64,000 nt of DNA from Ridgeia piscesae (Eukaryota > Annelida > Polychaeta > Sabellida > Siboglinidae): contig JAODUO010001065.1 of the NCBI GenBank assembly GCA_025642075.2, forward strand, positions 90,001-154,000, given 5' to 3'. Below, one piece after another: positions 12,413 to 24,738 of the stretch. Each line of letters starts with the position of its first letter. Within the stretch, counting starts at the first letter, position 1. Made by a program: the position numbers and the translations under genes. The notes beneath the pieces were generated by a model. It was not told the DNA's origin and made no database searches. It saw nothing but the letters and a program-made list of their open reading frames with translations.

Positions 12413-12548
12413 TAAACAGATGCAATCTTTGGAAGGATAAGACGTTTTGCAGAAGCGCAGGATTTGGTAAATACATCATTTGATGGTTTACTTTTTATTC
12501 TAGGATAATCTAGGCAGACCGACATACAGGCCGTCGTTGGGACGCAAG

Positions 12549-12682
12549 GATTTCAAATTTTATATCGTGGGCGCATGTGTGATGGGAAGCATGTATAGTG
12601 CAGTCGGAATGAGGGGGTACCGTGCACCCCCCGGAAATATACTTTTAATTGGTGTCACTAGATCGGATAAAATACGTAGACA
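12549..12682 (+). mobile_element. Isolated inverted copy of the terminus of the 9.3-12.25 kb element
   Basis: Almost identical, in reverse orientation, to 12121-12251: shares TATCGTGGGCGCATGTGTGA, GTACCGTGCACCCCCC and GATCGGATAAAATACGTAGA. Together with 12121-12251 it forms inverted arms around about 300 bp of (TA)n-containing DNA. It may be the end of a second element or a foldback rearrangement. Confidence 0.75.
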
Positions 12683-12684
<2 letters not shown>

Positions 12685-12740
<56 letters not shown>

Positions 12741-12752
12741 TGTGAATTATTT

Positions 12753-12805
<53 letters not shown>
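12685..12805. repeat. Pair of (TA)n runs
   Basis: TA runs at 12685-12738 and 12755-12805 separated by CATGTGAATTATTTTG, the same spacer motif as at 12297 and 12384. Confidence 0.95.
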
Positions 12806-12809
<4 letters not shown>

Positions 12810-12849
12810 GTTATTGTTTCTACGTCAAAATGAGATATGGTCATAAGAC

Positions 12850-14815
12850 TGGGTCAGCTAAGGACAACATGTTCAAGAAAAACACTTACCTATATTATAT
12901 TGAGGAGGTGGCGGTTTGTCTGTAGGTCACTGATCAGGCATTTCGATGGAGAGTAGTTGGTTATCCACTTACCGTCTTTTTTACTTGGAACCATTTTTGT
13001 CTTATAATCTGATCTATGGTTTTTCTGAAAAGACAGGCATAGTTGCTGATCCTTTAGACATGTGCCTCCCCTAGAGGGATTAGAAGATGTAAATGTGCAA
13101 TCTCTCAAGAAAACAAGAACTACTGCTTCTTGCTACCCGTGGAATTGCTTTCCTGTATATGTCAATACTATCGTTGCTGATTCCATACATAGGTATACAG
13201 CAGTAATCCGACAAACCTACACAGTAACAATATACCGTTAATACATGTAGCAAATAAAGAATTCGCACCAAGTGACGTGGCCAATAATCATCAAACCGCC
13301 GCACGCCGAAGAACTGTTTATAATGCATCGAGGAAGCAACGTTCGCAAACCTCTTTTTTAAATTACACCCACACAGCTTGTTAGGAAAATGTATTTGCAA
13401 ATTTGTGTTACTTGTTAAATCTGCTTAATCTCTGTTTAATCTCGCCTACCCACCGCAGCTTCTTAGCTCACTCATCCAATTGTTGACGACCTTTGCACTG
13501 CCCTTGACTAAGAAAATGTTTAATCCACTGGTTTTGTTGCGCCACTGAGCTCGGATTCTGAGGATATTGGCGCAGTAGAAGTTAGTTATTCATTATTATT
13601 GTTATCAAATACTTCCGGACTTATAAAAGGTAAACATTCCGCGGAACACGACTCTTACAAAGATCATTTTAGCAGATCAATGATGGCATCCTTTAGTCGT
13701 ATGCTTAACTGATGGCATATCTAATGTGAAATTCATTAAACTACCAAAAAACAGCAGAAAGGGTGAGCGCGCGATTCTCTCTCCATTGCGTATTACGTCT
13801 ACGAGTAAAATAATAACTTTAGACCACTTATAAATGTAAGGTATTTTGAAAATATATACGATCCCTGAAATGTTGGCAATCAATCCCTTTATAATGAAAA
13901 TATTAAGGTACCCACAATGCACAAGGTTGCTGCATGTCAGTTACGTAACATTACGCTTTGGCTGCGTTCTATCTGCGGAAAAGCAAACATTTGAAAATGT
14001 ATCTTTTGACGGTGGCCCAGGTCAACCTTCACTCCAAAGCTAGATCACCATTTTGCAATTACCAGATACATACAATGACTGTCTAATAGGCAATTGGCAA
14101 CACACCAAGAAAATATGGTCCTGAACAATGTATTCTTTATCTTAGACAGTTATATCAGTTTTCTCCAGTATTATTCCCCAAGTATGCAAATCTTGTGTCT
14201 GCCATATTCGTGACATCCTTAGAATTCATTCATGTTTATATATAGCTAAAACAACACCAGTAGCTCTAATCAGAAATCGACTTGACTACTACTATTGCGT
14301 CTCACTCAAACGTAATAGAGCCAAAAAGGAATCACACCGGTTGTATATCGAATAACATTTGCTAATATTACATAACCATGTTATTTGGTTAGTGTCCTGC
14401 AATTTATTGTGCACATCGCCAGGAACCTCAGATCGTCTGTCTCCACTAACTGTTCGTTGCTAAGACAATCTAAATAAACGTACTTTCTCTGTAGTTGCAC
14501 TAAAAAACTTAATCAACTCCCTGTCACCAACAACTCGCTTGAAGTTATAGCCGCACTTCACACAAAATAAGTTTATGTTTATACAGTAGACAGCCATCAT
14601 TGTGATTGTATACGTACATGTTCCCCTTCGGGATAGCTTTTTACGAATCGTTATTTAAGCTCGGGTATCATTTAATGAACCCCATATAAGTTGATTATTA
14701 TTATTATTAATCAGATCCGGTAGTTTGGCTATGCATTACATCAATTGTTCTACTATGTACTGTGGCTTTCGCTAATTTCCTAATTCGCGAACTGTTATTT
14801 GCACTGTTTCGACAG
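12850..14815. other. Unassigned DNA upstream of the membrane-protein exon
   Basis: No confident exon seen. A minus-strand frame at 13108-12890 has an acceptor-like TGCCTGTCTTTTCAG and a donor-like GTAAGTGG around a lysine-rich stretch, which is weak evidence of an exon. Upstream exons of the gene ending at 15231 should lie here or further left, but I could not identify them. Confidence 0.3.
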
Positions 14816-15231
14816 GTGATGTTACCGATACCGTTAAAGAATCAAGGAGCCTCTTCATATATACAATCACTTGGGCTGTAATCCTTGTCGTCATATTGTA
14901 TGTCGCCTATCAGTTCAACATGGTCACGCGCATACGCTTCCTGGTGACAGGCGATACTCCCAGAGATAAACAGATGTCCACAAGGGAACAACTGAAACAA
15001 TCGAGGAAACCAAGGAAATCAACTAAGCCACGCAAGAATAAGATGATTCTCTCATCTTACAGTTCGAGCCAGCGTACTACCAGCTTGTCTTCGAATCCAG
15101 CGACAGGCAATGTAAGACAGATAATAGATACTCGCCAGGCTGCAGTCAGCCAGGATCGGCAAAGCAGGGCACGTAGTTTTCGAACATTCCAAAATGTGAG
15201 CGCCTCGCAACAACTGTCGCTTCGGTCGTAA
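14816..15231 (+). CDS. Probable terminal exon of an unknown single-pass membrane protein
   Basis: An acceptor (CTGTTTCGACAG, ending 14815) opens a frame in phase 1 that runs 138 codons to TAA (15229-15231). It starts with a short polar segment (DVTDTVKESR), then a strong membrane helix (FIYTITWAVILVVILYVAYQ), then a basic, Ser/Thr/Gln-rich tail of about 100 residues with SRKPRKSTKPRKNK just inside. A poly(A) signal follows 62 bp after the stop. This is the layout of the last coding exon of a type I membrane protein with a cytoplasmic tail. No family was recognised and upstream exons were not found. Its last ~30 codons are duplicated at 21939-22029. Confidence 0.5.
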
Positions 15232-15292
15232 CGCGCCGAGCTAACACAGAGATCTACACTCTTCATTAAATTGTTATAGGCAATATGAAAAA

Positions 15293-15298
15293 AATAAA
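15293..15298 (+). promoter_or_regulatory. Poly(A) signal AATAAA
   Basis: Canonical AATAAA 62 bp after the stop at 15231. The corresponding site in the duplicated copy (around 22075-22083) has lost it: the A-run is joined directly to CAATGG. Confidence 0.5.
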
Positions 15299-15631
15299 CA
15301 ATGGTTGCATTTTAAGTAGGACCAACCTCAAAACAGTTATCAAAGGGTGTCACTGCCAGAAACATAATGCATATACAAAGTGATATGCATATGTATGAAC
15401 AATGTTCCACTTCAAGTGGATCAATGCAATTAGGCTATCCATATTCAGCGCCCCCGGAACATGCTCTTTATTCGCATCGTTTTTCTCATGAAGATCTACT
15501 CCCACGTCACTGTCTGGCAATGTTGTGTACTACAACAAATACACGTATTACAGCAAACACAGTAGACAGTTTCAACCGTAATCCAAAATGCAGGCATGTG
15601 AATATCCTCTTCATCACCCCAAAGTATCCTT

Positions 15632-15830
15632 CTATGAGATCTCGAGGTCGTTGTTATGAAGGTTTGGACTGTATTCTCTTTCTGGTTCGGTCTGTGGTAT
15701 GTTTAATGGGGCCAACAAGTACAGTATTGCAGCGTACCGTCCATCATCTAGTAGCATGCCTGCGGTTTTTCGTGAGTCAAAGGTAACTATTCTCAAATCG
15801 TTGTCCATTCCAAGCCAGCGGGCTACCACA
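15632..15830 (-). CDS. Possible minus-strand terminal exon, copy A
   Basis: On minus an acceptor (AAATATCCAG) opens a frame that runs to a TAG stop after about 65 codons: VARWLGMDNDLRIV, then TFDSRKTAGMLLDDGRY, AAILYLLAPLNIPQTEPER. Its composition looks protein-like and not repeat-derived. Compared with copy B it lacks exactly 21 bp (7 codons) in frame. No family recognised and no partner exon found. It lies tail-to-tail with the gene ending at 15231. Confidence 0.3.
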
Positions 15831-16429
15831 CTGGATATTTAGTATGATCATATATTCATGGCCTGTAAATTAACATTTGAGTGAGTGCCGCCCCTTTCTC
15901 TTGACATAACGCTGTGAGTGTGTCCTGTTTGGATGACTAAATGCAACACGTGTTCAGTGAACTGCTGCCACCACTTGCGGAAAGTTGATAATCTGGCGAG
16001 AAGCTACTTCTTCTCCTCGATATTAACATATGGAACGCATTTGTCCTTGCTAGCCATTTTGGACCCTTTTGGAGCAAATTAACTTAAAGAACACGCCGAC
16101 GGAAAAACCTTGTTTTGTTAAACCATAGGTCTACCGCAAACCAGGTCTAAGAAAATTAGCTTCATGCATACGGCCCTTGTTAAGCTGGCTGTTGGTTTGA
16201 CACGGGATGCCTGGCATCAATTAACACAAAGTCTGACCAAGAGGATGACCGTCTCGGTAATAGTTAATGTTATTATATTAGCCGCACCAGAGAAAAGAAC
16301 TGTAAACGGAATTATGTATGTATCACTTATAGTGGTGAGAAGGTGTTTTCATGAAATATTAATTGCATTTGCTATAATTATTTTCTCGACTGGTAATTTG
16401 ATCAATTACTGTAAAACAAATTAGCAAAT

Positions 16430-17290
16430 TGTGTAGCACAACTGCCGCAAGAAAAGAGATCGAAAGCAATTGATCTGTGCTGCGTCGGCATAGGTTATCA
16501 CAAACTATATTCCTAACAATGCATACTACATTTCCTATTATACGATGTGTACACATAAATGCACATCAAGAGTGTGTGTATGTATATACATACTTGATAC
16601 GATATAGTTAATTTAAACTAGAATGCTATTTAACCTGACGCTGGTTTTGTTTTAGGGATTAGTTTGTTGTTTACTGTTATGAATATTGATGGAACGTATA
16701 GTAGATAATTTTAGTAGATGCAGTACTCGTGTTTCGCGTGATCGTGTATCATAGGATACTAACGAAACACAACCCATCTCAATAGTAAACATTTTGCAGA
16801 ACTGGGTTCAGTATTCTTGATAGTGCTATATTCCAGGTTCCATTTTTGGGACCCCACATGATATAGTTAACACATTAGAATGACATTGATCGTAACTAAC
16901 AAACTGGGATTTGTTATATAAATAGCTACCTATCCAGTCGTTTAAGTCAATGAATACACCGATTGAATATTATTTTGCTATTTAGAATTAACGTTATTTC
17001 ATTGATTAACTCAGTTAGGGCATAGGAGATAGACATGTATTCACGGAACCGATACTGACTAGAGTTAACCGTATTATGTTAGTCATACTGACTGCTAACA
17101 GTATTATGTTTATCAATTAACGTCCTTAGTCTATTATTAAACAGTGTTTCTAATGTTCTTAGAACGTTGTGGAAGCAGTGAAGTTGGTGTGTAGTTTGTG
17201 CAATCTTCTTTGTTTCCAGCCTTGAACACAGGAAAGCTTTGGGAAGTTTCAGTTTGTTGGGAAATACCCTAGTATTGAAGCATTATTAAG
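16430..17290. other. Unassigned DNA within unit A
   Basis: No feature recognised. The 86-codon plus frame at 16164-16424 is identical in unit B (22968-23228), but this only reflects the recency of the duplication. Confidence 0.4.
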
Positions 17291-17298
17291 TATATATG

Positions 17299-17331
<33 letters not shown>

Positions 17332-17342
17332 ATGTGTGTGTG
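17291..17342. repeat. Short (TA)n(TG)n microsatellite, ancestral counterpart of the 636-bp (GT)n
   Basis: About 50 bp of TA then TG with interruptions. In unit B the same position (24098-24733) is a pure (GT)n of about 636 bp. Confidence 0.95.
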
Positions 17343-18116
17343 GGTGTGGTTTAATGGTTCTTGTAATTACACATTTAACAATATTCAACCCATCGGCATC
17401 AGTTGAACCTTTGCCCAAGTTCGTTGAGTGATATATGAATTTGGTATAGCTGGTCTGATGATATACTTCAACTCAGCTACTTTTTGCAGGAAGGCTCCAA
17501 CAGGCGAACATTCTGTTTGTCTGCTCATGAGTACAATATCGTGAATCAGTTGGAGCAGCTACAATAATAGTTTATCCAATTTGTCATTATTACTAATCTA
17601 GCCGTCTACCATTTTCGTAGTGTCCTTATAATGGCGATGGGAAGCCATACTAAGTATCTACATCTACATTGTTTCTTCATACTTGTAAAATAATACGATC
17701 AAGCAAATACTAAGAACAGCACATGATTAAAATAAATATGTCGCACAGAACAATTAGCTGGTTGCTAGGAAACATTATTTACATATCACCCATCAGCACA
17801 GGAACAACATATGTTAATCAAACGGTGGAATCCATTGCAACCTGCCAGTATAATCAAATCATCCGTAAACACACGCACTTGGAATTGCGCGAGTACCCAC
17901 TTGCTCATGAACCCATATTTTCAAACGGCCGGACAAGCATTGGTGAGAGGGGGAATGGCGCAGATCATTCGCTTCGATGAAGGACAGAGGATGGGATGAA
18001 ATGATTTCGAGTGCGATTGAGTCTCATCTGAGACTATTGAAACTGACTGCCAGACGGTAACAGATTGTAGTGCGTGGTCAGGATTAAGAGTAATCTGCTT
18101 CCCTTCACAATGTCCT

Positions 18117-18690
18117 ACGCGTGTACAGGTAAGCTGGTAAGCACCTCTAAAAAGAAAAGGCATAAAGAGCCACCACTCATGCCAAATAACGGCCTGAAAG
18201 TGAAGCCAAAGCAATCCGTAGCGCTGTAGCGATTACATTTCTCCTGCGTTATGACATATTCGGGTGATGCTTCTGCGCATGCGCGACAAATGAAAAATCA
18301 TCAACGTGCAACGAAACACAAACCATTTATGGTATCACTACTACGGACAGTTCGTTAAGACGTATATAACCTTTCAGCAAAGTTATTTCTCTCATATGAA
18401 CACGAGACAAACACGTTTTGAGGCTTGTTTTGATAGCAAGTGTTAATCACGTGACTGCAGTGCGCCAAAATCCGTGACAGTGGTTTAAACAAACGTAATT
18501 ATTATTATAATGTATTGCACGAAATTGTAAGCATGTGTGCAAACATATATTTTTGAAGGCAATTGCCTATTCTTCAAATGGGCATTATTAGTAACAAATT
18601 TAAGATAACATAGTTTGGGCGCAGGTGACCGCAGTGTGCTTGGTGTCAAGTCTGTAGGTGCCTCCCGTAGCCGAATGTTGCACCAAAACT
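18117..18690. repeat. Dispersed repeat family, copy 1
   Basis: Blocks shared with 45060-45430: CACTCATGCCAAATA/CACTCACACCAAATA, GAAAGTGAAGCCAAAGCAAT, a TTTTGAAGGCAAT..TATTCTTC block and GTAGGTGCCTCCCGTAGCC. An inverted copy of the GAAGGCAATT..TTCTTCAAATGG block lies at about 19210-19260. Unit B repeats it at 25500-26077. No coding content recognised, class unknown. Confidence 0.6.
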
Positions 18691-19741
18691 ACAAGATTTG
18701 CATTTTTGCTGTCTGTTGTGCTATCGTGAAAATGGAAAGCATTAAAGCACACGAGTTATGCCCCCATCAGTATGTAATACCGGCCGGAAGCACTACTGTC
18801 AACCTCGACATTTGACGCACAGGTCCACTTAAGCAAGAATCATGATGTAAAATAGTAGGCATAAACAGTCAAACAAGACGCAGCGATGACAGAGATTGTG
18901 TTTTCTGAAGATAACATTTTAATTAAAGCGTAGACCGTCTAATCATGCTTTGGGGGTTCTGTAGCCAGTTTGTGATACAGCTAGGACACTCAGACATCAA
19001 TATTAACCTCCATGCCTTGTTGATGATGCATAAGAACGTCACAACTTCAAGAAGGAGAAATAGGAAAGTCCTGACGTTTTTACGTGTATAAATAAAGAAT
19101 ACGTTTGTAACTAGTAGGCGGAGCATATAAGTCTACTGCGGGCACTTACGGTTATAGACATGCGGGCTAGCTGCTTCAAATAGCAAGTTCTTTAAGTTTA
19201 ACATGATACATTCAAGTACCCATTTGAAGAATGAATAATTGCCTTCAAGAAAACATGTTTGTGTACATACAAACGCACAATTGATTATAAAGGATAGCGC
19301 AGCTGCATAGTTATCCCAGATAACCATCTGCTGCTGCATACCGGGTTCATTAAAAATAGCAGTGATGCCTCTTTCCATCTATTGTATTTGGTTTTATTCC
19401 GATTACCTTGCTGTCGAGTCTGATGACGCGACTCAAGATATTCAGATTGGTGACACTCAACCCAACACGCAATACCAGGAAGCGAAAGGTTACAGTACTT
19501 ACCAGTAAACATCCATAAAAGGTCCTTAACACATGAGAGCTAATCCCGAGAGATCCGAGTTTAGGAAAAAAGCTTCTGTTAATATTTCTTGTTGATCAAA
19601 GCTGTGTTTGCACAAGATACGTTTACAGTCAATTACGGTACCTACAGGTTCTTGACCTCTGATACATGTTTGACAGTCTCGCCATTGATGGCCAGGTCTT
19701 TGGATGAGGTGGAGTCTCTCATGAAGTCGATGTCTTTGCAG

Positions 19742-19745
<4 letters not shown>

Positions 19746-19815
<70 letters not shown>

Positions 19816-19828
19816 ATTAGAGTATATA

Positions 19829-19868
<40 letters not shown>
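19746..19868. repeat. Two (TA)n runs at the left edge of LINE fragments
   Basis: TA runs at 19746-19809 and 19831-19868 separated by a 21-bp spacer. Confidence 0.95.
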
Positions 19869-19995
19869 ATAGATAATTCAAAGAAGAATGACGGTCAGCT
19901 CTCTTCCTTATTTACATCCATGATTTATCAACAATATCAACTCCACAGTCTGCCTCTCTGAAGATGACTATGCCTTATATGTGACCGTGTGACTC
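19869..19995 (+). pseudogene. LINE reverse-transcriptase fragment (FADD region), plus
   Basis: The plus strand encodes a broken version of NNINSTVCLFADD: NNINSTVCLSEDDYALY here, around 19930-19980. It is the inverted partner of 20595-20790 on minus and belongs to the same LINE family. Confidence 0.6.
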
Positions 19996-19999
19996 CACC

Positions 20000-20280
20000 A
20001 GGAGTGTTGGCCAGTACTTAAACAAGATAAGGCTGGGTAGCATGCACCACGAGATCTTCAAGGCTAACTTTGGAATCTGTTTTATCATGCATACTTCCAA
20101 CAATGACATACGCCGCAGAAACGTGGGTCATGTCCAGCCAGGCAAAGAGCAAGTTGGCAACCGCAAAAAACATTCAAAGAAATATGTTAAGCATGCCATA
20201 GACGGATGGAAAAACAAAGATCTGGGTGGGAGAAAAGGCAGACGTTATTGAACAAGTCAGAAGACGGAAGTGGACTTGAG
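20000..20280 (+). pseudogene. RTE-like endonuclease/RT C-terminal fragment, unit A
   Basis: Frames spliced by eye show the conserved tail of RTE/craniate-type non-LTR polyproteins: SCILPTMTYAAETWVMSSQAK, then RNMLSM, KTKIWV, DVIEQVRRRKWT. It is frameshifted several times. An 8-bp deletion near 20085 relative to unit B (after TCTGTTTTATC) removes part of the first motif. Only this C-terminal segment is present. Confidence 0.75.
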
Positions 20281-20594
20281 CATTTAGAATGTGATGTTGT
20301 TCAAGGTGTTTCATGATGCGGCTATGAAGTATGTATTCAAGAAATGTGGAAGTGTGCTTTCTTATCTTCTAATAATCGGTTATTTTTCACAGGAATAACC
20401 ATCTTTTAATTACAGAAACATATCCAATCGACTTAAATATAACGTACATTCACCATCGGTATTTTGGTTGCTATTTTGATGGTCAAAATATTACGCGTAA
20501 AATGTTTGGAATAAAAGGTTTGACAGCTAACCGGCACTCATGAGAAGAGGGTTTAGCTGTCAAATGCATTTCTTGCATGAGTTAGTCTCATCAC

Positions 20595-20790
20595 CAAAAA
20601 AATTATTCTTGGGGTTAAAGTGCATTTGCAATTAATTCATCTAGGTCTTTCTGTAGTTCTTGTGGGTATGACTGTTTATTTCTCTGTATAAGACATAGTC
20701 ATCTGCAAAGAGGCAGACTGTGGAGTTAATATTGTTAGGTAAGTCATTACATAAGGAAGAAAGCCGGTCGTCATTCTTCTTTGAATCTTA
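20595..20790 (-). pseudogene. LINE reverse-transcriptase fragment with FADD motif, unit A
   Basis: On minus the frame reads LPNNINSTVCLFADDYVLYR followed by a degraded thumb segment ending MHFNPK. This is the RT catalytic box of a CR1/jockey-like LINE. It is short and interrupted. Confidence 0.75.
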
Positions 20791-21369
20791 TCTGTGGAAT
20801 GTTTGTTACTGAAATACAACGACATACTTTTTTGTGTTAAATAAATGACTAGTTGAATTAACTTATGAGTGATTTAATTTATTGAAAATAATCTTCTCTT
20901 AAATAATTGTCTGAAATAATTCCCTCCATTAAAATTACACTAGAAGCAAACAGGTGCTCAGTTAGGTTTAATTTTTTTCTGTTAGAAAATAAAATGAGCG
21001 GTTGGCTGCAAAGTAGGTAAGAGATGAGATGTTGAGACGCCTGCAGCATACCTTCATGGCCACCTAATGAAGATGAGTGATACCTAATTGTGTACACATA
21101 GCATGTTATTCATTATGGTACATTTCCTACATTATTACATATGTTGAATCAAAAGTGAACATACAGCAGTAATGACTATTTTGGTGATTTACTAAAACAA
21201 CTTTATACAGCATCATTATTATCGTCATAGTTGCTCATTTTATACAATTATCCTTAAAATGGTATACAAGGTAAGATGCATGCGCTCCTAAGCTTGGCAT
21301 AATTGTGTGAAGCCAACTTGCTTTTTAACTAGCTATATTAGTATTTATTAAAAGGTAAGTTCTTCTATA

Positions 21370-21690
21370 TCGCAGTATACAATCCTCGATCAGGATTGCT
21401 CAAAGCGCTTAACACTTTACTCCCTGGCAAACCTGTTCAATGGAACACCATTTCGGCTTCTCTTGGAAGCACCCAGCAATGCTGAAATTAAAGCGCGAAG
21501 ACTGTTCGTACACAATTATCTACCACTGTATATAACCAGATATTCTTTCATAAAAAAATTATAGCTATGTGAACTGGAGCAATAGAGTGAAAAAACTAGC
21601 CCAAGGTTTGACACGGCAGCACATAACTCAAAAACAGGTCGTCTAAGTCGAGAGTCTGAAGTTGTAGCCATTGCCCCTCTATAGTACTAT
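21370..21690 (-). mobile_element. Degenerate tRNA-derived SINE, unit A
   Basis: Same family as 62770-63105. The tail side starts with a CTATATCGCAGTATACAATCC block and CAAAGCGCTTAACACTTTAC, the body has CTTCTCTTGGAAGCACCCAGC, and the tRNA-like head at the right end has decayed box B. Orientation is minus. Confidence 0.75.
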
Positions 21691-21938
21691 ACTACTGTCT
21701 GTTACCAATAATTCATGAAACCAAAAGTAAATACTTAACAATTCGCCTACCACCTATCTTGAATTTAGTATGAAACTCGACATCCTAGACCAAATCTACC
21801 AGATTATAGGTATTTATTAATTATGATATGCAGTTGGAAGGTTCTGGTGAAGCCTTAATTAATGGCTGGATCCAGTTGGTTATCGGGTATGTGAAGTTTA
21901 TTTGTTGGATATTGAGGGTTGTAGGTGGAGGTCCAAAT

Positions 21939-22029
21939 TGCAGTCAGCCAGGATCGGCAAAGCAGGGCACGTAGTTTTCGAACATTCCAAAATGTGAGCG
22001 CCTCGCAACAACTTTCGCTTCGGTCGTAA
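21939..22029 (+). pseudogene. Duplicated 3' end of the membrane-protein terminal exon
   Basis: The last ~30 codons of the 14816-15231 exon (from AVSQDRQSRARSF to the stop) with a few base changes. It lacks an acceptor, the membrane helix and the downstream poly(A) signal, so it is not an exon. Confidence 0.85.
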
Positions 22030-22415
22030 CGCGCCGATCGTACACTCTTCATTAAATTGTTATAGGCAATATGAAAAAAACAATGGTTGCATTTTAAGTA
22101 GGACCAACCTCAAAACAGTTATCAAAGGGTGTCACTGCCAGAAACATAATGCATATACAAAGTGATATGCATATGTATGAACAATGTTCCACTTCAAGTG
22201 GATCAATGCAACTAGGCTATCCATATTCAGCGCCCCCGGAACATGCTCTTTGTTCTCATCGTTATTCTCGTGAAGATCTACTCCCCCACGTCACTGTCTG
22301 GCAATGTTGTGTACTACAACAAATACACGTATTACAGCGAACACAGTAGACGGTTTCAACCGTAATCCAAAATGCAGGCATGTGAATATCCTCTTCATCA
22401 CCCCAAAGTATCCTT

Positions 22416-22635
22416 CTATGAGATCTCGAGGTCGTTGTTATGAAGGATTGGACTGTATTCTCTTTCTGGTTCGGTCTGTGGTATGTTTAATGGGGCCAAC
22501 AAGTACAGTATTGCAGCGTACCGTCCATCATCTAGTAGCATGCCTGCGGTTTTTCGTGAGTCAAAGGTCATTTCCATGTGTGATTCTTTAACTATTCTCA
22601 AATCGTTGTCCATTCCAAGCCAGCGGGCTACCACA
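22416..22635 (-). CDS. Possible minus-strand terminal exon, copy B
   Basis: Same frame as 15632-15830 with seven extra codons (KESHMEM) after DLRIV. The frame is intact from the acceptor-like AAATATCCAG to the stop. Both copies staying open, and differing by a multiple of three, favours coding. The copies are young, so this is weak evidence. Family unknown. Confidence 0.3.
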
Positions 22636-24092
22636 CTGGATATTTAGTATGATCATATATTCATGGCCTCTAAATTAACATTTGAGTGAGTGCCGCCCCT
22701 TTCTCTTGACAAAACGCTGTGAGTGTGTCCTGTTTGGATGTCTAAATGCAACACGTGTTCAGTGAACTGCTGCCACCACTTGCGGAAAGTTGATAATCTG
22801 GCGAGAAGCTACTTCTTCTCCTCGATATTAACATATGGAACGCATTTGTCCTTGCTAGCCATTTTGGACCCTTTTGGAGCAACTTAACTTAAAGAACACG
22901 CCGACGGAAAACCTTGTTTTGTTAAACCATAGGTCTACCGCAAACCAGGTCTAAGAAAATTAACTTCATGCATACGGCCCTTGTTAAGCTGGCTGTTGGT
23001 TTGACACGGGATGCCTGGCATCAATTAACACAAAGTCTGACCAAGAGGATGACCGTCTCGGTAATAGTTAATGTTATTATATTAGCCGCACCAGAGAAAA
23101 GAACTGTAAACGGAATTATGTATGTATCACTTATAGTGGTGAGAAGGTGTTTTCATGAAATATTAATTGCATTTGCTATAATTATTTTCTCGACTGGTAA
23201 TTTGATCAATTACTGTAAAACAAATTAGCAAATTGTGTAGCACAACTGCCGCAAGAAAAGAGATCGAAAGCAATTGATCTGTGCTGCGTCGGCATAGGTT
23301 ATCACAAACTATATTCCTAACAATGCATACTACATTTCCTATTATACGATGTGTACACATAAATGCACATCAAGAGTGTGTGTATGTATATACATACTTG
23401 ATACGATATAGTTAATTTAAACTAGAATGCTATTTAACCTGACGCTGGTTTTGTTTTAGGGATTAGTTTGTTGTTTACTGTTATGAATATTGATGGAACG
23501 TATAGTAGATAATTTTAGTAGATGCAGTACTCGTGTTTCGCGTGATCGTGTATCATAGGATACTAACGAAACACAACCCATCTCAATAGTAAACATTTTG
23601 CAGAACTGGGTTCAGTATTCTTGATAGTGCTATATTCCAGGTTCCATTTTGGGACCCCACATGATATAGTTAACACATTAGAATGACATTGATCGTAACT
23701 AAAAAACTGGGATTTATTATATAAATACCTACCTATCCAGTCGTTTAAGTCAATGAATACACCGATTGAATATTATTTTGCTATTTAGAATTAACGTTAT
23801 TTCATTGATTAACTCAGTTAGGGCATAGGAGATAGACATGTATTCACGGAACCGATACTGACTAGAGTTAACCGTATTATGTTAGTCATACTGACTGCTA
23901 ACAGTATTATGTTTATCAATTAATGTCCTTAGTCTATTATTAAACAGTGTTTCTAATGTTCTTAGAAAGTTGTGGAAGCAGTGAAGTTGGTGTGTAGTTT
24001 GTGCAATCTTCTTTGTTTCCAGCCTTGAACACAGGAAAGCTTTGGGAAGTTTCAGTTTGTTGGGAAATACCCTAGTCTTGAAGCATTATTAA

Positions 24093-24738
<646 letters not shown>

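Larger units (their letters stand above)
15141..21938 (+). repeat. Tandem segmental duplication, unit A (6.8 kb)
   Basis: Begins inside the terminal exon at TGCAGTCAGCCAGG and ends at GGTGGAGGTCCAAAT. The same sequence, with scattered substitutions and small indels, follows immediately as unit B (21939-29417). The junction at 21939-21940 shows a 2-bp TG overlap between the left start (TGCAGTC) and the right end (CCAAATTG). Contents: exon tail, SINE, LINE fragments, dispersed repeats. High similarity along the whole length shows the event is recent. The copies could also reflect two assembled haplotypes. Confidence 0.93.

Noticed and set aside
16164..16424. 86-codon frame identical in both duplicate units
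   Set aside because: Identity follows from the recent duplication; no other coding evidence.
17723..18055. Plus frame of 85 codons in unit A, 112 codons in unit B (25112-25450)
   Set aside because: The two differ by a 1-base frameshift in a G-run, no family or splice signals. Probably non-coding.
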